Under the pieces are notes generated by a model, which was given only the letters and a program-made list of their open reading frames with translations, did no database searches and had not been told where the DNA came from. The translations under genes and the position numbers were made by a program. A stretch of 64,000 nucleotides of DNA from positions 1-64,000 of the forward strand of contig NZ_BAAAYN010000018.1 in assembly GCF_039536245.1 (NCBI RefSeq), in the 5' to 3' direction. Each line of letters opens with the position of its first letter. Position 1 is the stretch's first letter. Origin of the DNA: Cryptosporangium minutisporangium. GTDB taxonomy: Bacteria > Actinomycetota > Actinomycetes > Mycobacteriales > Cryptosporangiaceae. Of the stretch, positions 16,729 through 26,069 are shown piece after piece.

Positions 16729-18753
16729 CTAGCAGCGGGAGCGCCAAGGCCGGTCGAACGTCCCGGTCAGGAAGTACGTACCGCCACGCTGGAGCCGCAC
16801 CTTGACCCAGGTGCCGTCCGGCTCGATGCAGCCCTGCGGCCCGCGGAGCGTCAGCCACGGCGACCAGCGCACGCGCACGGTGAGATCGGTCGCGACCGGG
16901 CTGGTGAAGCGGACACCGGTGGCGCCGGAGGACTCCAACCGCGCCGGGTACGGAACCACCGACGGCCCGCCCACGACGCGGTAGAGCGACCAGTCGCTGC
17001 TCTCCCACTCCTTGCGCAGGAAGGCGAGGTCCGCCTCGATCAGCGCGGCTTCCGCGCGGCCGGCCGGGTCCAGCCGGGTGTCCCGGGGCACCGCCACGTA
17101 GCTGACCGCGTTCTCGTGGAGCCAGGAGAGGTAGGTCGTCGGCGTCAGCGTGTCGTCGTAGAAGAGCGGGTTGCGGTCGACGTCCACCTGCCGCTCCCAG
17201 CCGCGAGCGATCGGTACGGCGTCCGCGACGTACGTCGACTCCCAGTGGTCGCGGAGCGGCACGACCTCGACGCGGCCCAACGGACCACGCGCCTTCAGCT
17301 GGTCGATCAGCGGCTGGTAGTACAGCCGAGTTGCTTCGCGCGTCCCCGCGTAGGCGAGGTCGCTGCCGATCAGCGGCGGCTGCCACCAGCAGAGCATCGC
17401 GACGACGCCGACCAGGAAACGTCGGTCGAGGGTGGAGATCGCGACCACGACCGGGGCCGCGAACAGCATCGACAGCCGGACGACGTTGCTGCCGACCGGG
17501 TTGTCCGTGTAGTACGTGAGCGCGGCGCCGATCGCCGACAGCGCGGCTGCGATCCGCACCGCCTGATAGCCGCGGCGCGGCACCAGCAGGACGACCGCGA
17601 GGCACGCGGCGACGCAGACCTTCATCGACTCTTCGCTGAACGGCTGGACGCCACCGTCGTGGAAGACGAACGTCGGGACGGTCATCGCGATCGCCGCGCC
17701 GATGCCCAGCACGAGGCCCTCGGTGACGACGCCGGAGAGCAGCAGTGCGGCGCCGCACAGCCCGACGAACAGACCGGCGACCGGGCTTGCCGCGGTGCTC
17801 GCCGCAGCCAGGGAGCCGGCCAGCAGGAGTTCCCACCAGCTCGCGCGGGATCGGAAAAGGTTGCGGATCCAGTGCCTCGAGTGCACGTACGGCGGCCGGT
17901 ACCGGTGCACCGAAGCGGCGACGACGCAGAGCGCGAGCATCCCGAGCGCGATGCCCATCGCGAACGTCGTCCGGCCACTGACCAGGTTGAACACGCCGGT
18001 GACGGCGCCCAGGACGCCGGCCGTCAGCGGACGCCGGGCGCCGACCTGGGCGAGCAGCCAGGCGAACGCCACCGCCGAGACGACGACCGAGATCGCGCCC
18101 ACGCCGCGGGAGCCGAAGACCGCGTTCGCCGGCCCGGTGAACGCGCTGTAGCCGAACGGGTAGACGCCGCCGTACCAGCGGAAGTCGATCGGGACGAAGC
18201 CGTGCTCGTCGAAGAAGTGGCCGCGGGCGACCTGGGCGGAGAGATCCGTTCCGGCCAGCGGGAGCGACAGGAAGCCGACCGCGAGCAGCAGGGACGTCAG
18301 GAACGTGACGGTCACCGGCATGCGGTGGGACTCCGGCAGGAGGCGGTCGAAGAAGCCGTCCCAGCGCCCGCGCGAGGGGGGTGGCTCGGTGCCGATCGGC
18401 AGCCGGAGGCTCACGCCTCCGATCCCCCCGATCGGCGCCTCGATCGGCGGGGACGCCGCGGGTGAGACCGGCGGAGACGCCGCAGGCGAAACCGGCGCCG
18501 GGTCGTCGCCGACGGCCGGCGCCCGATCCCCGGCCTCCGCGTCCCGCTGCTCCGGCGCGGCCGGAACCGGCTCCGAACCGGGCGACACCGGAGCGGCCCT
18601 CTCGGCCGCAGCGCTCGCCTCGGCCGCAGCGCTCGCCTCGGCCGGAGCGACCGCTTCGGCCGGGTCCGGTTCCCGCACCGGCGGGTCCGGTTCCACCGCG
18701 TCGGATGCCGGCGCGTCGCGGTGCGACGACGCCGGCGACACCGTGTCAGGCAT
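16729..18753 (-). CDS. Polytopic membrane protein, possibly GT-C-like, with long disordered N-terminus
   Basis: 674 aa. The first ~110 residues are Ala/Pro/Glu/Ser-rich with internal repeats (ASAAAEASAAAE, SPAASPP twice) and probably disordered in the cytoplasm. About 9-11 transmembrane helices follow (about 145-475), and an extracytoplasmic C-terminal domain (about 500-674) with several Trp and a final Cys. The first outside loop, with TDLSAQVARGHFF and DFRWYGGVYPFGYS, resembles the acidic loop of GT-C membrane enzymes, but no family is certain. Its ATG overlaps the glnE stop by 8 bp, so the two are translationally linked. Codon use is like its neighbours. Confidence 0.65.
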   Translation of the reverse strand: MPDTVSPASSHRDAPASDAVEPDPPVREPDPAEAVAPAEASAAAEASAAAERAAPVSPGSEPVPAAPEQRDAEAGDRAPAVGDDPAPVSPAASPPVSPAASPPIEAPIGGIGGVSLRLPIGTEPPPSRGRWDGFFDRLLPESHRMPVTVTFLTSLLLAVGFLSLPLAGTDLSAQVARGHFFDEHGFVPIDFRWYGGVYPFGYSAFTGPANAVFGSRGVGAISVVVSAVAFAWLLAQVGARRPLTAGVLGAVTGVFNLVSGRTTFAMGIALGMLALCVVAASVHRYRPPYVHSRHWIRNLFRSRASWWELLLAGSLAAASTAASPVAGLFVGLCGAALLLSGVVTEGLVLGIGAAIAMTVPTFVFHDGGVQPFSEESMKVCVAACLAVVLLVPRRGYQAVRIAAALSAIGAALTYYTDNPVGSNVVRLSMLFAAPVVVAISTLDRRFLVGVVAMLCWWQPPLIGSDLAYAGTREATRLYYQPLIDQLKARGPLGRVEVVPLRDHWESTYVADAVPIARGWERQVDVDRNPLFYDDTLTPTTYLSWLHENAVSYVAVPRDTRLDPAGRAEAALIEADLAFLRKEWESSDWSLYRVVGGPSVVPYPARLESSGATGVRFTSPVATDLTVRVRWSPWLTLRGPQGCIEPDGTWVKVRLQRGGTYFLTGTFDRPWRSRC

Positions 18754-21700
18754 AGAACACTCGCTCCACCGCTTGCCGTCCGTGCCGCATCGTCCGCAGG
18801 TAGTCGTCGAGGAACTCGCCGGTGTCCGCGTCGGCGGGTCGGCCCAGCGCCCGCGCGATCCCGAGCAGTTCCTTCCCGTGCCGCGGCAACTGGTCCGACG
18901 GACGCCCCCGCACGAGCATCAACGCGTTCCGCACCTCCGCCGCCATTTCCCACGCCGCAACCAGCGCGTCGTGGTCCGCCCCGGTGATCAGGTCGGCGTC
19001 GCGCGCCGCCTCCAACGCTGCGATGGTCTGCGTCGTCCGCAACCCCGGCACCTCCGCCCCCGAGCGCAGCTGCAGCAGCTGGACGGTCCACTCGACGTCG
19101 GCGAGCCCACCGCGGCCGAGTTTCGTATGGGTCGCCGGGTCGGCGCCGCGCGGCAGCCGCTCCACGTCCACCCGGGCCTTGATCCGGCGGATCTCGGTGA
19201 TCGCGGACGCGTCCAGGCCGTCGGCCGGGTACCGCAGCGGGTCGATCAGCTCGATGAACCGCCGCCCCAGGTCCTCGTCACCGGCGACCGGCCGGGCCCG
19301 GAGCAGCGCCTGCCACTCCCACGGCTTCGACCAGCGCCGGTAGTACTCGCTGTAGGAGGCGAGGCTGCGCACCAGCGGCCCCTGCCTGCCCTCCGGCCGG
19401 AGGTTCGCGTCGATACCCAGCGGCGGGTCCGGTGCCGGGGCGCTGAGCAACCGGCGCAGCTCCTCGGCGACGGCGCGCGCCGCCACGGCCGCCTCCCGCT
19501 CGTCGGCTCCGTCCAGCGGCTCGTGGACGAACATCACGTCGGCGTCGGACGAGTAGGACATCTCCCCGCCGCCGAGCCGCCCCATTCCGATGATCGTCAG
19601 CCGCATCGGCAGCGAGCCGCCGCGGTTCTCCGCGACCGCCCGTTCCGCGACCGACAGCGCGGCCACCAGGACGGCGTCCGACACGTCGGTCAGCGCGCGG
19701 CCGACCGTCGAGACGTCGTCGAAACCGAGCAGGTCCGCGAACGCGGTCCGCAGCAGCTCCCGGCGGCGCAGCGCCCGGGCGGCCACCACCGACGTCTCCG
19801 CCTGCGCGTGCCGTCCGGCCGCGGCCCGCAGCGCACCGTGCAGCACGTCCCGCGAGCGCGGTTGCAGCTCGGCGTCCTCGGCCAGGAGCCGCAGCCCTTC
19901 CGGGTCGTGGGTGAGCAGATCCGCGACGTAGGCGCTGGTGCCGAGCAGGGTGGGCAGCCGCTCGGCGACCAGCCCTTCGTCCCGGACCAGCCGGAGGAAC
20001 CAGGGCGTCGCACCGAGCCGGTCGGACACCTGCCGGTAGGCCAGCAGCCCGGCGTCCGGGTCCGGCGCGTCGGCGAACAGGCCGAGCATCGCCGGCAGCA
20101 GCGCCCGCTGGATGTGGGCCCGCCGGGAGACGCCCTGCGTCAACGCCTGGACGTGCCGCAGCGCGCCGGCCGGATCGCTGAACCCGAGCGCCTCCAGCCG
20201 TGCCTGGGCGGACGCCGGGACCATCCGCAGGTCCTCGTTCGACACCGTGGCGACGGCTTCCAGGAGCGGCCGGTAGAAGAGCTTCTCGTGCAGCCGCCGG
20301 ACCTCACGCGCGTGCCGGGACCACTCGGCGGAGAAACCCTCCACCGGGTCGCCGCCGCCGCGGTGCCCGAGCGTCGCGGCGAGCCAGCGCAGTTCGTCGC
20401 GGTCGGTCGGGAGCCGGTGGGTGCGGCGCAGGCGCTGCAGCTGCAGCCGGTGCTCGACCGTGCGGAGGAACCGGTAGGACGAGTCGAGCGCCTCGCCGTC
20501 GAGGCGGCCCACGTATCCGCCGTCGATCAGCGCCCGCAGCGCGTCCAGCGTGTTGCCGCTGCGCAGCGTCGCGTCGCCCCGGCCGTGGACGAGCTGGAGC
20601 AGCTGCACCGCGAACTCGATGTCGCGCAGGCCGCCGGGGCCGAGCTTGATCTCCCGGGGGGCCTCCTTGACCGGCAGGCTCTGCTCCACGCGCTGCCGCA
20701 TCGCCCGAATCTCGGCGACCGCCCCCTCGCGCCCGGCGGCCCCCTCCCGACGCGATGAACCGGTGGTGGTGCCCCAGACCAGCGGCGTGACCTCCCCCAT
20801 CCAGGCCATGCCCAGGTCCAGGTCACCGGCGATCGGGCGGGCCTTGATCAGCGCCTGGAACTCCCAGGTGCGTGCCCACTGCTTGTAGTAGGCGGCGTGG
20901 CTGGCCAGGGTGCGGACGAGCGGTCCGTCCTTCCCCTCCGGGCGCAGGGCGGCGTCCACTTGCCAGGCGACGTCCGCGCAGATCCGGATCATCGTGCTCG
21001 CGAGCGTGGACGCCGTGCGGAGCGCCGGCCCCGGGTTGTCGTTGTCCGGGAGCTCCTCGCCCGGAGCGCCCGGCTCGGCCACGAACACCACGTCGACGTC
21101 GCTGAGGTAGTTGAGCTCCCGGCCCCCGCACTTGCCCATCCCGATGACGCCGAGCCGCACCGCGGGTGCGTCGTCCGGCAGCCCGGCAGCGGCCACCGCG
21201 AGCGCGGCCCGCACCGTCGCCTCGGCGAGGTCGGCGAGCTCGGTGGCGATCACCGCGACGTCGGAGCGACCGGCCGGCCCGGCGTCGCTCAGATCCCTGG
21301 CGACGGTCCGCAGCAGGCAGCGACGGTAGACCAGCCGCAGGTCAGCGATGACGTCCGGCTCGGACCCCCGAGCCTTCACCCCGCCGCTGCCCCAGGTTTC
21401 CCCGGCGTCGGTCGGTGCGCCAACGGCGTCGAGAAGAATCTTCCGGAGGCGCTCCGGAGAGGGCGAGGAAGGCTCCCACACGCCGGTCACCAGTGCCTGC
21501 CACTCGTCCGGGAACGCGCACAGGTGGTCACCGAGCGCGGCGGACGCGCCGAGCACCCCCAGCAGCCGGCGCCGGAACCCGAGGTCCGACCGGAGCGCCG
21601 TGGCCAGCGCGGTCGGCTCCTTCTGGGCGGCGTCGAGCCGGTGCAGCGTCAGTACCGCCAGGTCCGGGTCGGCGGCACCGGCCACGGCGGTGATCAGCGT

Positions 21701-21844
21701 TTCGCCGTCCGGACCGGCCGGTGTGGACGTTGCCGGGCTCCACCAGCCCAGCCCGTCGGGGCCGAGCAGCTCCGCCGCGCGGCCGGGGTCGCGGAATCCG
21801 AGCCGCGCCAGCCGGCTCGTGCCGACCGGAAGAGGGCGGGTCAT
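18746..21844 (-). CDS. glnE: Bifunctional glutamine synthetase adenylyltransferase/deadenylase
   Basis: Covalently switches GlnA off and on by (de)adenylylating its Tyr. 1032 aa. Two tandem nucleotidyltransferase domains are visible, each with the metal site: GMGKCGGRELNYLSDVDVVF in the N-terminal half and GMGRLGGGEMSYSSDADVMF in the C-terminal half, each followed by its helical GlnD-like domain (KLGPGGLRDIEF and KLGRGGLADVEW). GGAGGA precedes ATG 21844. Orthologue of Rv2221c, between glnA and glnA2. The 8-bp overlap with the downstream membrane-protein gene suggests a shared transcript. Confidence 0.97.
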   Translation of the reverse strand: MTRPLPVGTSRLARLGFRDPGRAAELLGPDGLGWWSPATSTPAGPDGETLITAVAGAADPDLAVLTLHRLDAAQKEPTALATALRSDLGFRRRLLGVLGASAALGDHLCAFPDEWQALVTGVWEPSSPSPERLRKILLDAVGAPTDAGETWGSGGVKARGSEPDVIADLRLVYRRCLLRTVARDLSDAGPAGRSDVAVIATELADLAEATVRAALAVAAAGLPDDAPAVRLGVIGMGKCGGRELNYLSDVDVVFVAEPGAPGEELPDNDNPGPALRTASTLASTMIRICADVAWQVDAALRPEGKDGPLVRTLASHAAYYKQWARTWEFQALIKARPIAGDLDLGMAWMGEVTPLVWGTTTGSSRREGAAGREGAVAEIRAMRQRVEQSLPVKEAPREIKLGPGGLRDIEFAVQLLQLVHGRGDATLRSGNTLDALRALIDGGYVGRLDGEALDSSYRFLRTVEHRLQLQRLRRTHRLPTDRDELRWLAATLGHRGGGDPVEGFSAEWSRHAREVRRLHEKLFYRPLLEAVATVSNEDLRMVPASAQARLEALGFSDPAGALRHVQALTQGVSRRAHIQRALLPAMLGLFADAPDPDAGLLAYRQVSDRLGATPWFLRLVRDEGLVAERLPTLLGTSAYVADLLTHDPEGLRLLAEDAELQPRSRDVLHGALRAAAGRHAQAETSVVAARALRRRELLRTAFADLLGFDDVSTVGRALTDVSDAVLVAALSVAERAVAENRGGSLPMRLTIIGMGRLGGGEMSYSSDADVMFVHEPLDGADEREAAVAARAVAEELRRLLSAPAPDPPLGIDANLRPEGRQGPLVRSLASYSEYYRRWSKPWEWQALLRARPVAGDEDLGRRFIELIDPLRYPADGLDASAITEIRRIKARVDVERLPRGADPATHTKLGRGGLADVEWTVQLLQLRSGAEVPGLRTTQTIAALEAARDADLITGADHDALVAAWEMAAEVRNALMLVRGRPSDQLPRHGKELLGIARALGRPADADTGEFLDDYLRTMRHGRQAVERVFYA

Positions 21845-21923
21845 GCGGCGTCCTCCGGAGTGCGCGTCGCAGAGAGCTCCAGCGACCGAGGAGCGGAGCG
21901 GAGGAGGGCGCTCGGGAACACGG

Positions 21924-22691
21924 TCACTGATTTACCACCGGAAGCGGTATGCCCCGGCCGGAGAGACGACCGGCGGCCAGCGCCACGAACCGTTCGGCGA
22001 ACGGACGCCACACCTCTTCGACGTCGTCCTCCACCGCGGCGCATCGAGCCAGCACGTCCTCGGCGTCGAGGCCGGCGCGCGCCAGCGAACCGTCGTCGCT
22101 CGCCGCCCAGGACCGCAGCATCGCGACGTCGCACTCGATGTGGAACTGGATGCCCCACACCCGGTCGCCGAGCCGGAACGCCTGATTCGGCACTCGGGGC
22201 GAGGAGGCGAGGAGGACGGCTCCCGGCGGCAGCGCGGTGATCTCGTCGACGTGCCACTGGTACACGTCCGGGGTGAACGGCAGCATCGCGAAGAGCGGAT
22301 CGGTCTCCGCGACGTCGCGCTTCGCCACCAGGAAGGCCCCGATCTCCGGACCGCTGCTCGCCGGCTCCACCCGGCCACCGAGCGCACCGGCGAGCAGCTG
22401 ACCCCCGAGGCAGACCCCGAGCGTCGCCACCCGGGTGGCGACCGCTTCGCGCAGCAGCGCGCGCAGCCGCGGGAACCAGGGTGACGCCGGTTCGCCGTCG
22501 ACGTCGTAGGCGGGCTGCGCGCCACCGAGCACGACCAAGCCGCGGTAGCCGGTCAGGTCGTCCGGCAGCGGCTCGCCGTCGTGCGCCCGGACGACGTGGA
22601 GATCCGCACCGGCGTCGGTGAGCCAGTCTCCCAACCGGCGGGCGTCGTCCTCGGCGTCGTTCTGGACGACCAGCAGTCGTGGGTTGCTCAC
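21924..22691 (-). CDS. Class I glutamine amidotransferase (GuaA-type GATase domain)
   Basis: 255-aa stand-alone GATase-1 protein. Nucleophile Cys in GVCLGGQLLA, His in GIQFHIE and a downstream acidic residue form the triad; LVVLGGAQPAYD is the oxyanion-strand region. It belongs to the group often labelled GMP synthase-like glutamine amidotransferase and may release ammonia or hydrolyse gamma-glutamyl amides (PuuD-like roles are possible near a GlnA2-type ligase). TAGCCT (22698-22703 minus) lies 6 nt before GTG 22691 and only 3 nt before ATG 22694, so the GTG leaderless start is preferred. Lies between glnA2 and glnE. Confidence 0.88.
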   Translation of the reverse strand: MSNPRLLVVQNDAEDDARRLGDWLTDAGADLHVVRAHDGEPLPDDLTGYRGLVVLGGAQPAYDVDGEPASPWFPRLRALLREAVATRVATLGVCLGGQLLAGALGGRVEPASSGPEIGAFLVAKRDVAETDPLFAMLPFTPDVYQWHVDEITALPPGAVLLASSPRVPNQAFRLGDRVWGIQFHIECDVAMLRSWAASDDGSLARAGLDAEDVLARCAAVEDDVEEVWRPFAERFVALAAGRLSGRGIPLPVVNQ

Positions 22692-22750
22692 CATTGCAGG
22701 CTATCGAGTGTGCGCGCGACGCTTACCCGCCCACCGCAACCAACGACGGC

Positions 22751-22769
22751 CGGGCGGTGACACCGCCCG
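22751..22769 (-). terminator. Hairpin after glnA2
   Basis: CGGGCGGT, loop GAC, ACCGCCCG, 16 nt downstream of the glnA2 stop and before the GATase promoter. Confidence 0.65.
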
Positions 22770-22785
22770 ACCGTGCCCGACCCGC

Positions 22786-24138
22786 TCAGAGGAACGGCAG
22801 GTAACGACGCCGTTCGTAGGCGGTCACCTGGCGGCGGTAGTCGTCCCACTCGGTGCGCTTGTTCCGCAGGAAGAAGTCGAAGATCTGCTCGCCGAGCGTC
22901 TCCGCGACCAGCTCGCTCTTCTCCATGTAGCCGAGCGCCTCGGAGAGGTCGTGCGGCAGGTCCTGGTAGCCCAGCGCGCGCCGCTCCTCGGGCGAGAGCG
23001 ACCACACGTCGTCCTCGGCGCCGGGCGGGAGCTCGTAGCCCTCTTCGATGCCCTTGAGGCCGGCCGCCAGCAGCACTGCGAACGTCAGGTACGGGTTGCA
23101 GGCCGCGTCGACCGACCGGATCTCCACCCGGGCCGAGTGCGGCTTGCCGTAGCGGGGCACCCGGACCAGCGCCGACCGGTTGAGATGACCCCAGCAGACC
23201 GAGCTCGGCGCCTCGTTGACCGCGTTCGGCTGCGGAGCGCCGAAGAGCCGCTTGTACGAGTTCACCCACTGGTTGGTGACCGCGGTGTACTCCCGGGCGT
23301 GGAACAGCATGCCCGCGATGAAGGCCTTGGCGGTCTTCGACAGCGTCATCGGGTCGCCCGGGTCGTGGAACGCGTTGCGCTCGCCCTCGAACAGCGACAG
23401 GTGGGTGTGCATGCCGTTACCGGCCAGGTCGGTGAAGGGCTTCGGCATGAACGTCGCGGAGACGCCCTGGAAGAGCGCGACCTCCTTGATGACGTGCCGG
23501 AACGTCATGATGTTGTCGGCGGTGGCCAGCGCGTCGGCGTAGCGGAGGTCGATCTCCTGCTGGCCGGGCGCGGTCTCGTGGTGGCTGAACTCCACCGAGA
23601 TGCCGATCCGCTCCAGCGCCAGCACGGCCTGGCGGCGGAAGTCCCGCGCGGTCGCGTGGGTGGTGTGGTCGAAGTACCCGCCGGAGTCCACCGGGGTGGG
23701 CCGCCTGCCGTCGGTCGGGTGGTCGGCGAGCAGGAAGAACTCGATCTCGGGGTGCGTGTAGAACGTGAACCCCTTATCGGCGGCCTTCCGCAGGGCCCGG
23801 CGCAGGACGTGCCGCGGGTCGGCCCAGGACGGCGACCCGTCGGGCATCTGGATGTCGCAGAACATCCGCGCGCTCTCACCGGATCCGGCGCCCTCGAACG
23901 GGAAGACCTGGAACGTCGACGGGTCGGGCATCGCGACCATGTCGGCCTCGTAGACCCGGGTGAAACCCTCGATCGCCGACCCGTCGAAGCCGATGCCCTC
24001 TTCGAACGCGGCTTCCAGCTCGGCCGGCGCGACCGACACGCTCTTGAGCGTCCCGAGCACATCGGTGAACCACAGCCGGACGAAGCGAATGTCTCGCTCT
24101 TCCAGCGTGCGCAGCACAAAATCCTGCTGACGGTCCAC
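22786..24138 (-). CDS. glnA2: Glutamine synthetase-like GlnA2 (probable gamma-glutamylpolyamine or second glutamine synthetase)
   Basis: 450-aa type-I glutamine synthetase family member, orthologue by position of Rv2222c. Metal and ATP motifs are present: PEIEFFLLAD, NGMHTHLSLF and NRSALVRVPRYG. At the adenylylation position GlnA has LYELPPDE, here VWSLSPEE: tyrosine is replaced by Trp, so GlnE cannot modify it. In Streptomyces, GlnA2 is a gamma-glutamylpolyamine synthetase; that role is possible here, not shown. GTG 24138 has GGGGAAGG 4 nt upstream, and a GlnR-like box lies about 57 nt before it. Confidence 0.93.
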   Translation of the reverse strand: MDRQQDFVLRTLEERDIRFVRLWFTDVLGTLKSVSVAPAELEAAFEEGIGFDGSAIEGFTRVYEADMVAMPDPSTFQVFPFEGAGSGESARMFCDIQMPDGSPSWADPRHVLRRALRKAADKGFTFYTHPEIEFFLLADHPTDGRRPTPVDSGGYFDHTTHATARDFRRQAVLALERIGISVEFSHHETAPGQQEIDLRYADALATADNIMTFRHVIKEVALFQGVSATFMPKPFTDLAGNGMHTHLSLFEGERNAFHDPGDPMTLSKTAKAFIAGMLFHAREYTAVTNQWVNSYKRLFGAPQPNAVNEAPSSVCWGHLNRSALVRVPRYGKPHSARVEIRSVDAACNPYLTFAVLLAAGLKGIEEGYELPPGAEDDVWSLSPEERRALGYQDLPHDLSEALGYMEKSELVAETLGEQIFDFFLRNKRTEWDDYRRQVTAYERRRYLPFL

Positions 24139-24194
24139 GATGCCTTCCCCTCCAGTTGGTGCACGAAGCGTGGCCCGGAGTCTTCCGGGGCGGT

Positions 24195-24210
24195 GTTACG
24201 GCGACGTTAC
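24195..24210 (-). promoter_or_regulatory. GlnR-like box upstream of glnA2
   Basis: Read on the glnA2 strand: GTAAC, six bases, GTAAC, fitting gTnAc-n6-GaAAc with one mismatch. It is the only recognisable element in the 277-bp gap between glnA2 and the lipoprotein gene, and ends 57 nt upstream of the start codon. A second pair of half-sites is not seen. Confidence 0.55.
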
Positions 24211-24415
24211 GGGCTTGGGGCACCCTGTGGGGAATCGCCGGTTGTGGCCCCGGATTGACGCCCTCATCACATCCGACCCGATCAACTTTCATCCTATTCG
24301 GCGAGTTCCTGCACAGGCGAGCTATACCACTTGCACAAAAACGGGCGAAGCGCTCACCGCGGACGTTACCCACCAGTAGCGTCGCGGCTGTCCGTCGTCG
24401 TCCTCGGGAGCTCGT

Positions 24416-24994
24416 GTGTCTCAGCAGGCCAACCCTCCGTCGCCCCTCCGCATGCGCCCGGCCCCGCCGGGGCCGTCCGGCCCAGCCACCCTGATCGGTG
24501 GACTCGCGCTGGTGGGCGCGTTACTCCTCGGCACGGCCGGGTGTTCGTCGTCGGACGACGCTCCGCGAGCCAGCAGCGCCAGCACCGCGGTTCCCACCAC
24601 CGCACCCGCCGCCACACCGTCCACCGACCCGACCGGGACGCGCACCGCCAGCCCGGCCTCGACCGGCAGTCCGGTACGAGGCGGCAGTGACTCCAAGGCG
24701 GTGTGCACCCGCGTGGTGAAGATCGTCCAGGACGCCGGCCGCCAGGCGATCGCCGCGCTCACCCCGGCGCTGCAAACCGGTGACCAGGCGAAACTCAACG
24801 CGGCGCAGACCAAGGCGCAGGGGTACTACCGGCAGGCAGCCGCGGACCTCCGGGCCGAGGCCGACACCGCCGCCGACGCCGCGCTCGCCGCCGATATCCG
24901 GGCCGCGGCGGCCCACTACGACCAGGCGTCGCGCAGCGCTTCGCTGAGTGGCGACGACAAAGCGCTGAGCAAGCTCACCGAGCGCTGCGCGTAA
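24416..24994 (+). CDS. Probable lipoprotein of unknown function
   Basis: 192 aa. A Pro-rich N-terminal stretch precedes a hydrophobic signal segment (about 26-42, TLIGGLALVGALLLGTAGC); Cys43 after TAG is a plausible lipidation site although Thr at -3 is less usual. A Thr/Ser/Pro linker (about 45-90) leads to an alpha-helical domain with two Cys (VCTRVVKIV and the final ERCA), which may form a disulfide. GTG 24416 has GGGAG 5 nt upstream; TAGCGT at about 24377 is a possible -10. Divergent from glnA2. Confidence 0.65.
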   Translation: MSQQANPPSPLRMRPAPPGPSGPATLIGGLALVGALLLGTAGCSSSDDAPRASSASTAVPTTAPAATPSTDPTGTRTASPASTGSPVRGGSDSKAVCTRVVKIVQDAGRQAIAALTPALQTGDQAKLNAAQTKAQGYYRQAAADLRAEADTAADAALAADIRAAAAHYDQASRSASLSGDDKALSKLTERCA

Positions 24995-25215
24995 GGCGGG
25001 GGAAGCGGGTAATCCTACTGCCGGGTCCGCGGAGCGCTGTGCGTTCCGGCGACGCAGAGGTCGCCCGAACGCGCACCGCTCCCTACAGCGCGGGCCCGAC
25101 GAATCCGAGCCTCCACAGGGGTGACGAACCCCACGCCCGCAGTGGCCGCTCCGGTGCGACGATGGGGCCGTACCCGGGGACCCGCGCACGCGGGCCTCGA
25201 GGAGGAAAGGGGACG

Positions 25216-26052
25216 ATGATGTCCGAAGAGACGTCTCTGTACGGGGGTCCGGCGCAGCGCCGGGTCCGCGCCCGTGACCTGGTCGCCGCCAAGGAGCGCG
25301 GTGAGCGGTGGGCGATGCTCACGTCCTACGACCAGTACACCGCCGCCCTGTTCGATCGGGTGGGCATCCCGGTGCTGCTGGTCGGCGACTCCGCGTCGAA
25401 CAACGTGTTCGGCAACGAGACCTCGCTGCCGGTGACCGTCGACGAGCTGATCCCGCTGGTCCGCGCGGTGAGCGGCGCCGCGAAGCGCGCGATGGTGGTG
25501 GCCGACTTCCCGTTCGGCTCGTTCGAGTCCGGTCCGGCGCAGGCGCTGGCCACCGGAGCGCGGTTCCTCAAGGAGGGACGTGCGCACGCGGTCAAGCTGG
25601 AGGGCGGTGCGCGGGTCGCACCGCAGGTGGACGCGCTGACCGGCGCGGGCATCCCGGTGTTCGCCCACGTCGGCTTCACGCCGCAGCACGAGAACCTGCT
25701 CTCCGGCTACCGCGTCCAGGGCCGCGGCGACGACGCCGACCGGATCGTCGAGGACGCGGTGACGCTGGCCGACGCCGGCGCGATCGCGGTGGTGCTGGAG
25801 ATGGTGACGTCCGACGTCGCCAAGCGCGTCACGGATGCCGTCCGGATTCCCACGATCGGCATCGGCGCCGGTCCCTACACCGACGCCCAGGTGCTGGTCT
25901 GGCAGGACATGGCCGGCCTACGCACCGGCCGGCTCCCCCGCTTCGTCAAGCAGTACGCGGATCTCGACGCGATCCTCGACGACGCGGCGCGCCGATTCGC
26001 CGAGGACGTCCGGGCCGGATCGTTCCCCGCGGAAGAGCACACCTTCCACTGA
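25216..26052 (+). CDS. panB: 3-methyl-2-oxobutanoate hydroxymethyltransferase
   Basis: First enzyme of pantothenate synthesis: adds a hydroxymethyl group from methylene-THF to alpha-ketoisovalerate. 278 aa, standard length. Family hallmarks are MLTSYDQYTAALFDRVGIP, LLVGDSASNNVFG, VVADFPFGSF with the metal Asp, HVGFTPQ, and GIGAGPYTDAQVLVWQD. Two adjacent ATGs (25216, 25219) follow GGAGGAAAGGGGA; either may be used. Rv2225 is the counterpart. panC is not in the window. A long upstream in-frame extension to 25039 is not conserved-looking and is rejected. Confidence 0.96.
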   Translation: MMSEETSLYGGPAQRRVRARDLVAAKERGERWAMLTSYDQYTAALFDRVGIPVLLVGDSASNNVFGNETSLPVTVDELIPLVRAVSGAAKRAMVVADFPFGSFESGPAQALATGARFLKEGRAHAVKLEGGARVAPQVDALTGAGIPVFAHVGFTPQHENLLSGYRVQGRGDDADRIVEDAVTLADAGAIAVVLEMVTSDVAKRVTDAVRIPTIGIGAGPYTDAQVLVWQDMAGLRTGRLPRFVKQYADLDAILDDAARRFAEDVRAGSFPAEEHTFH

Positions 26053-26069
26053 GTTCGTGCACGCGGCGG

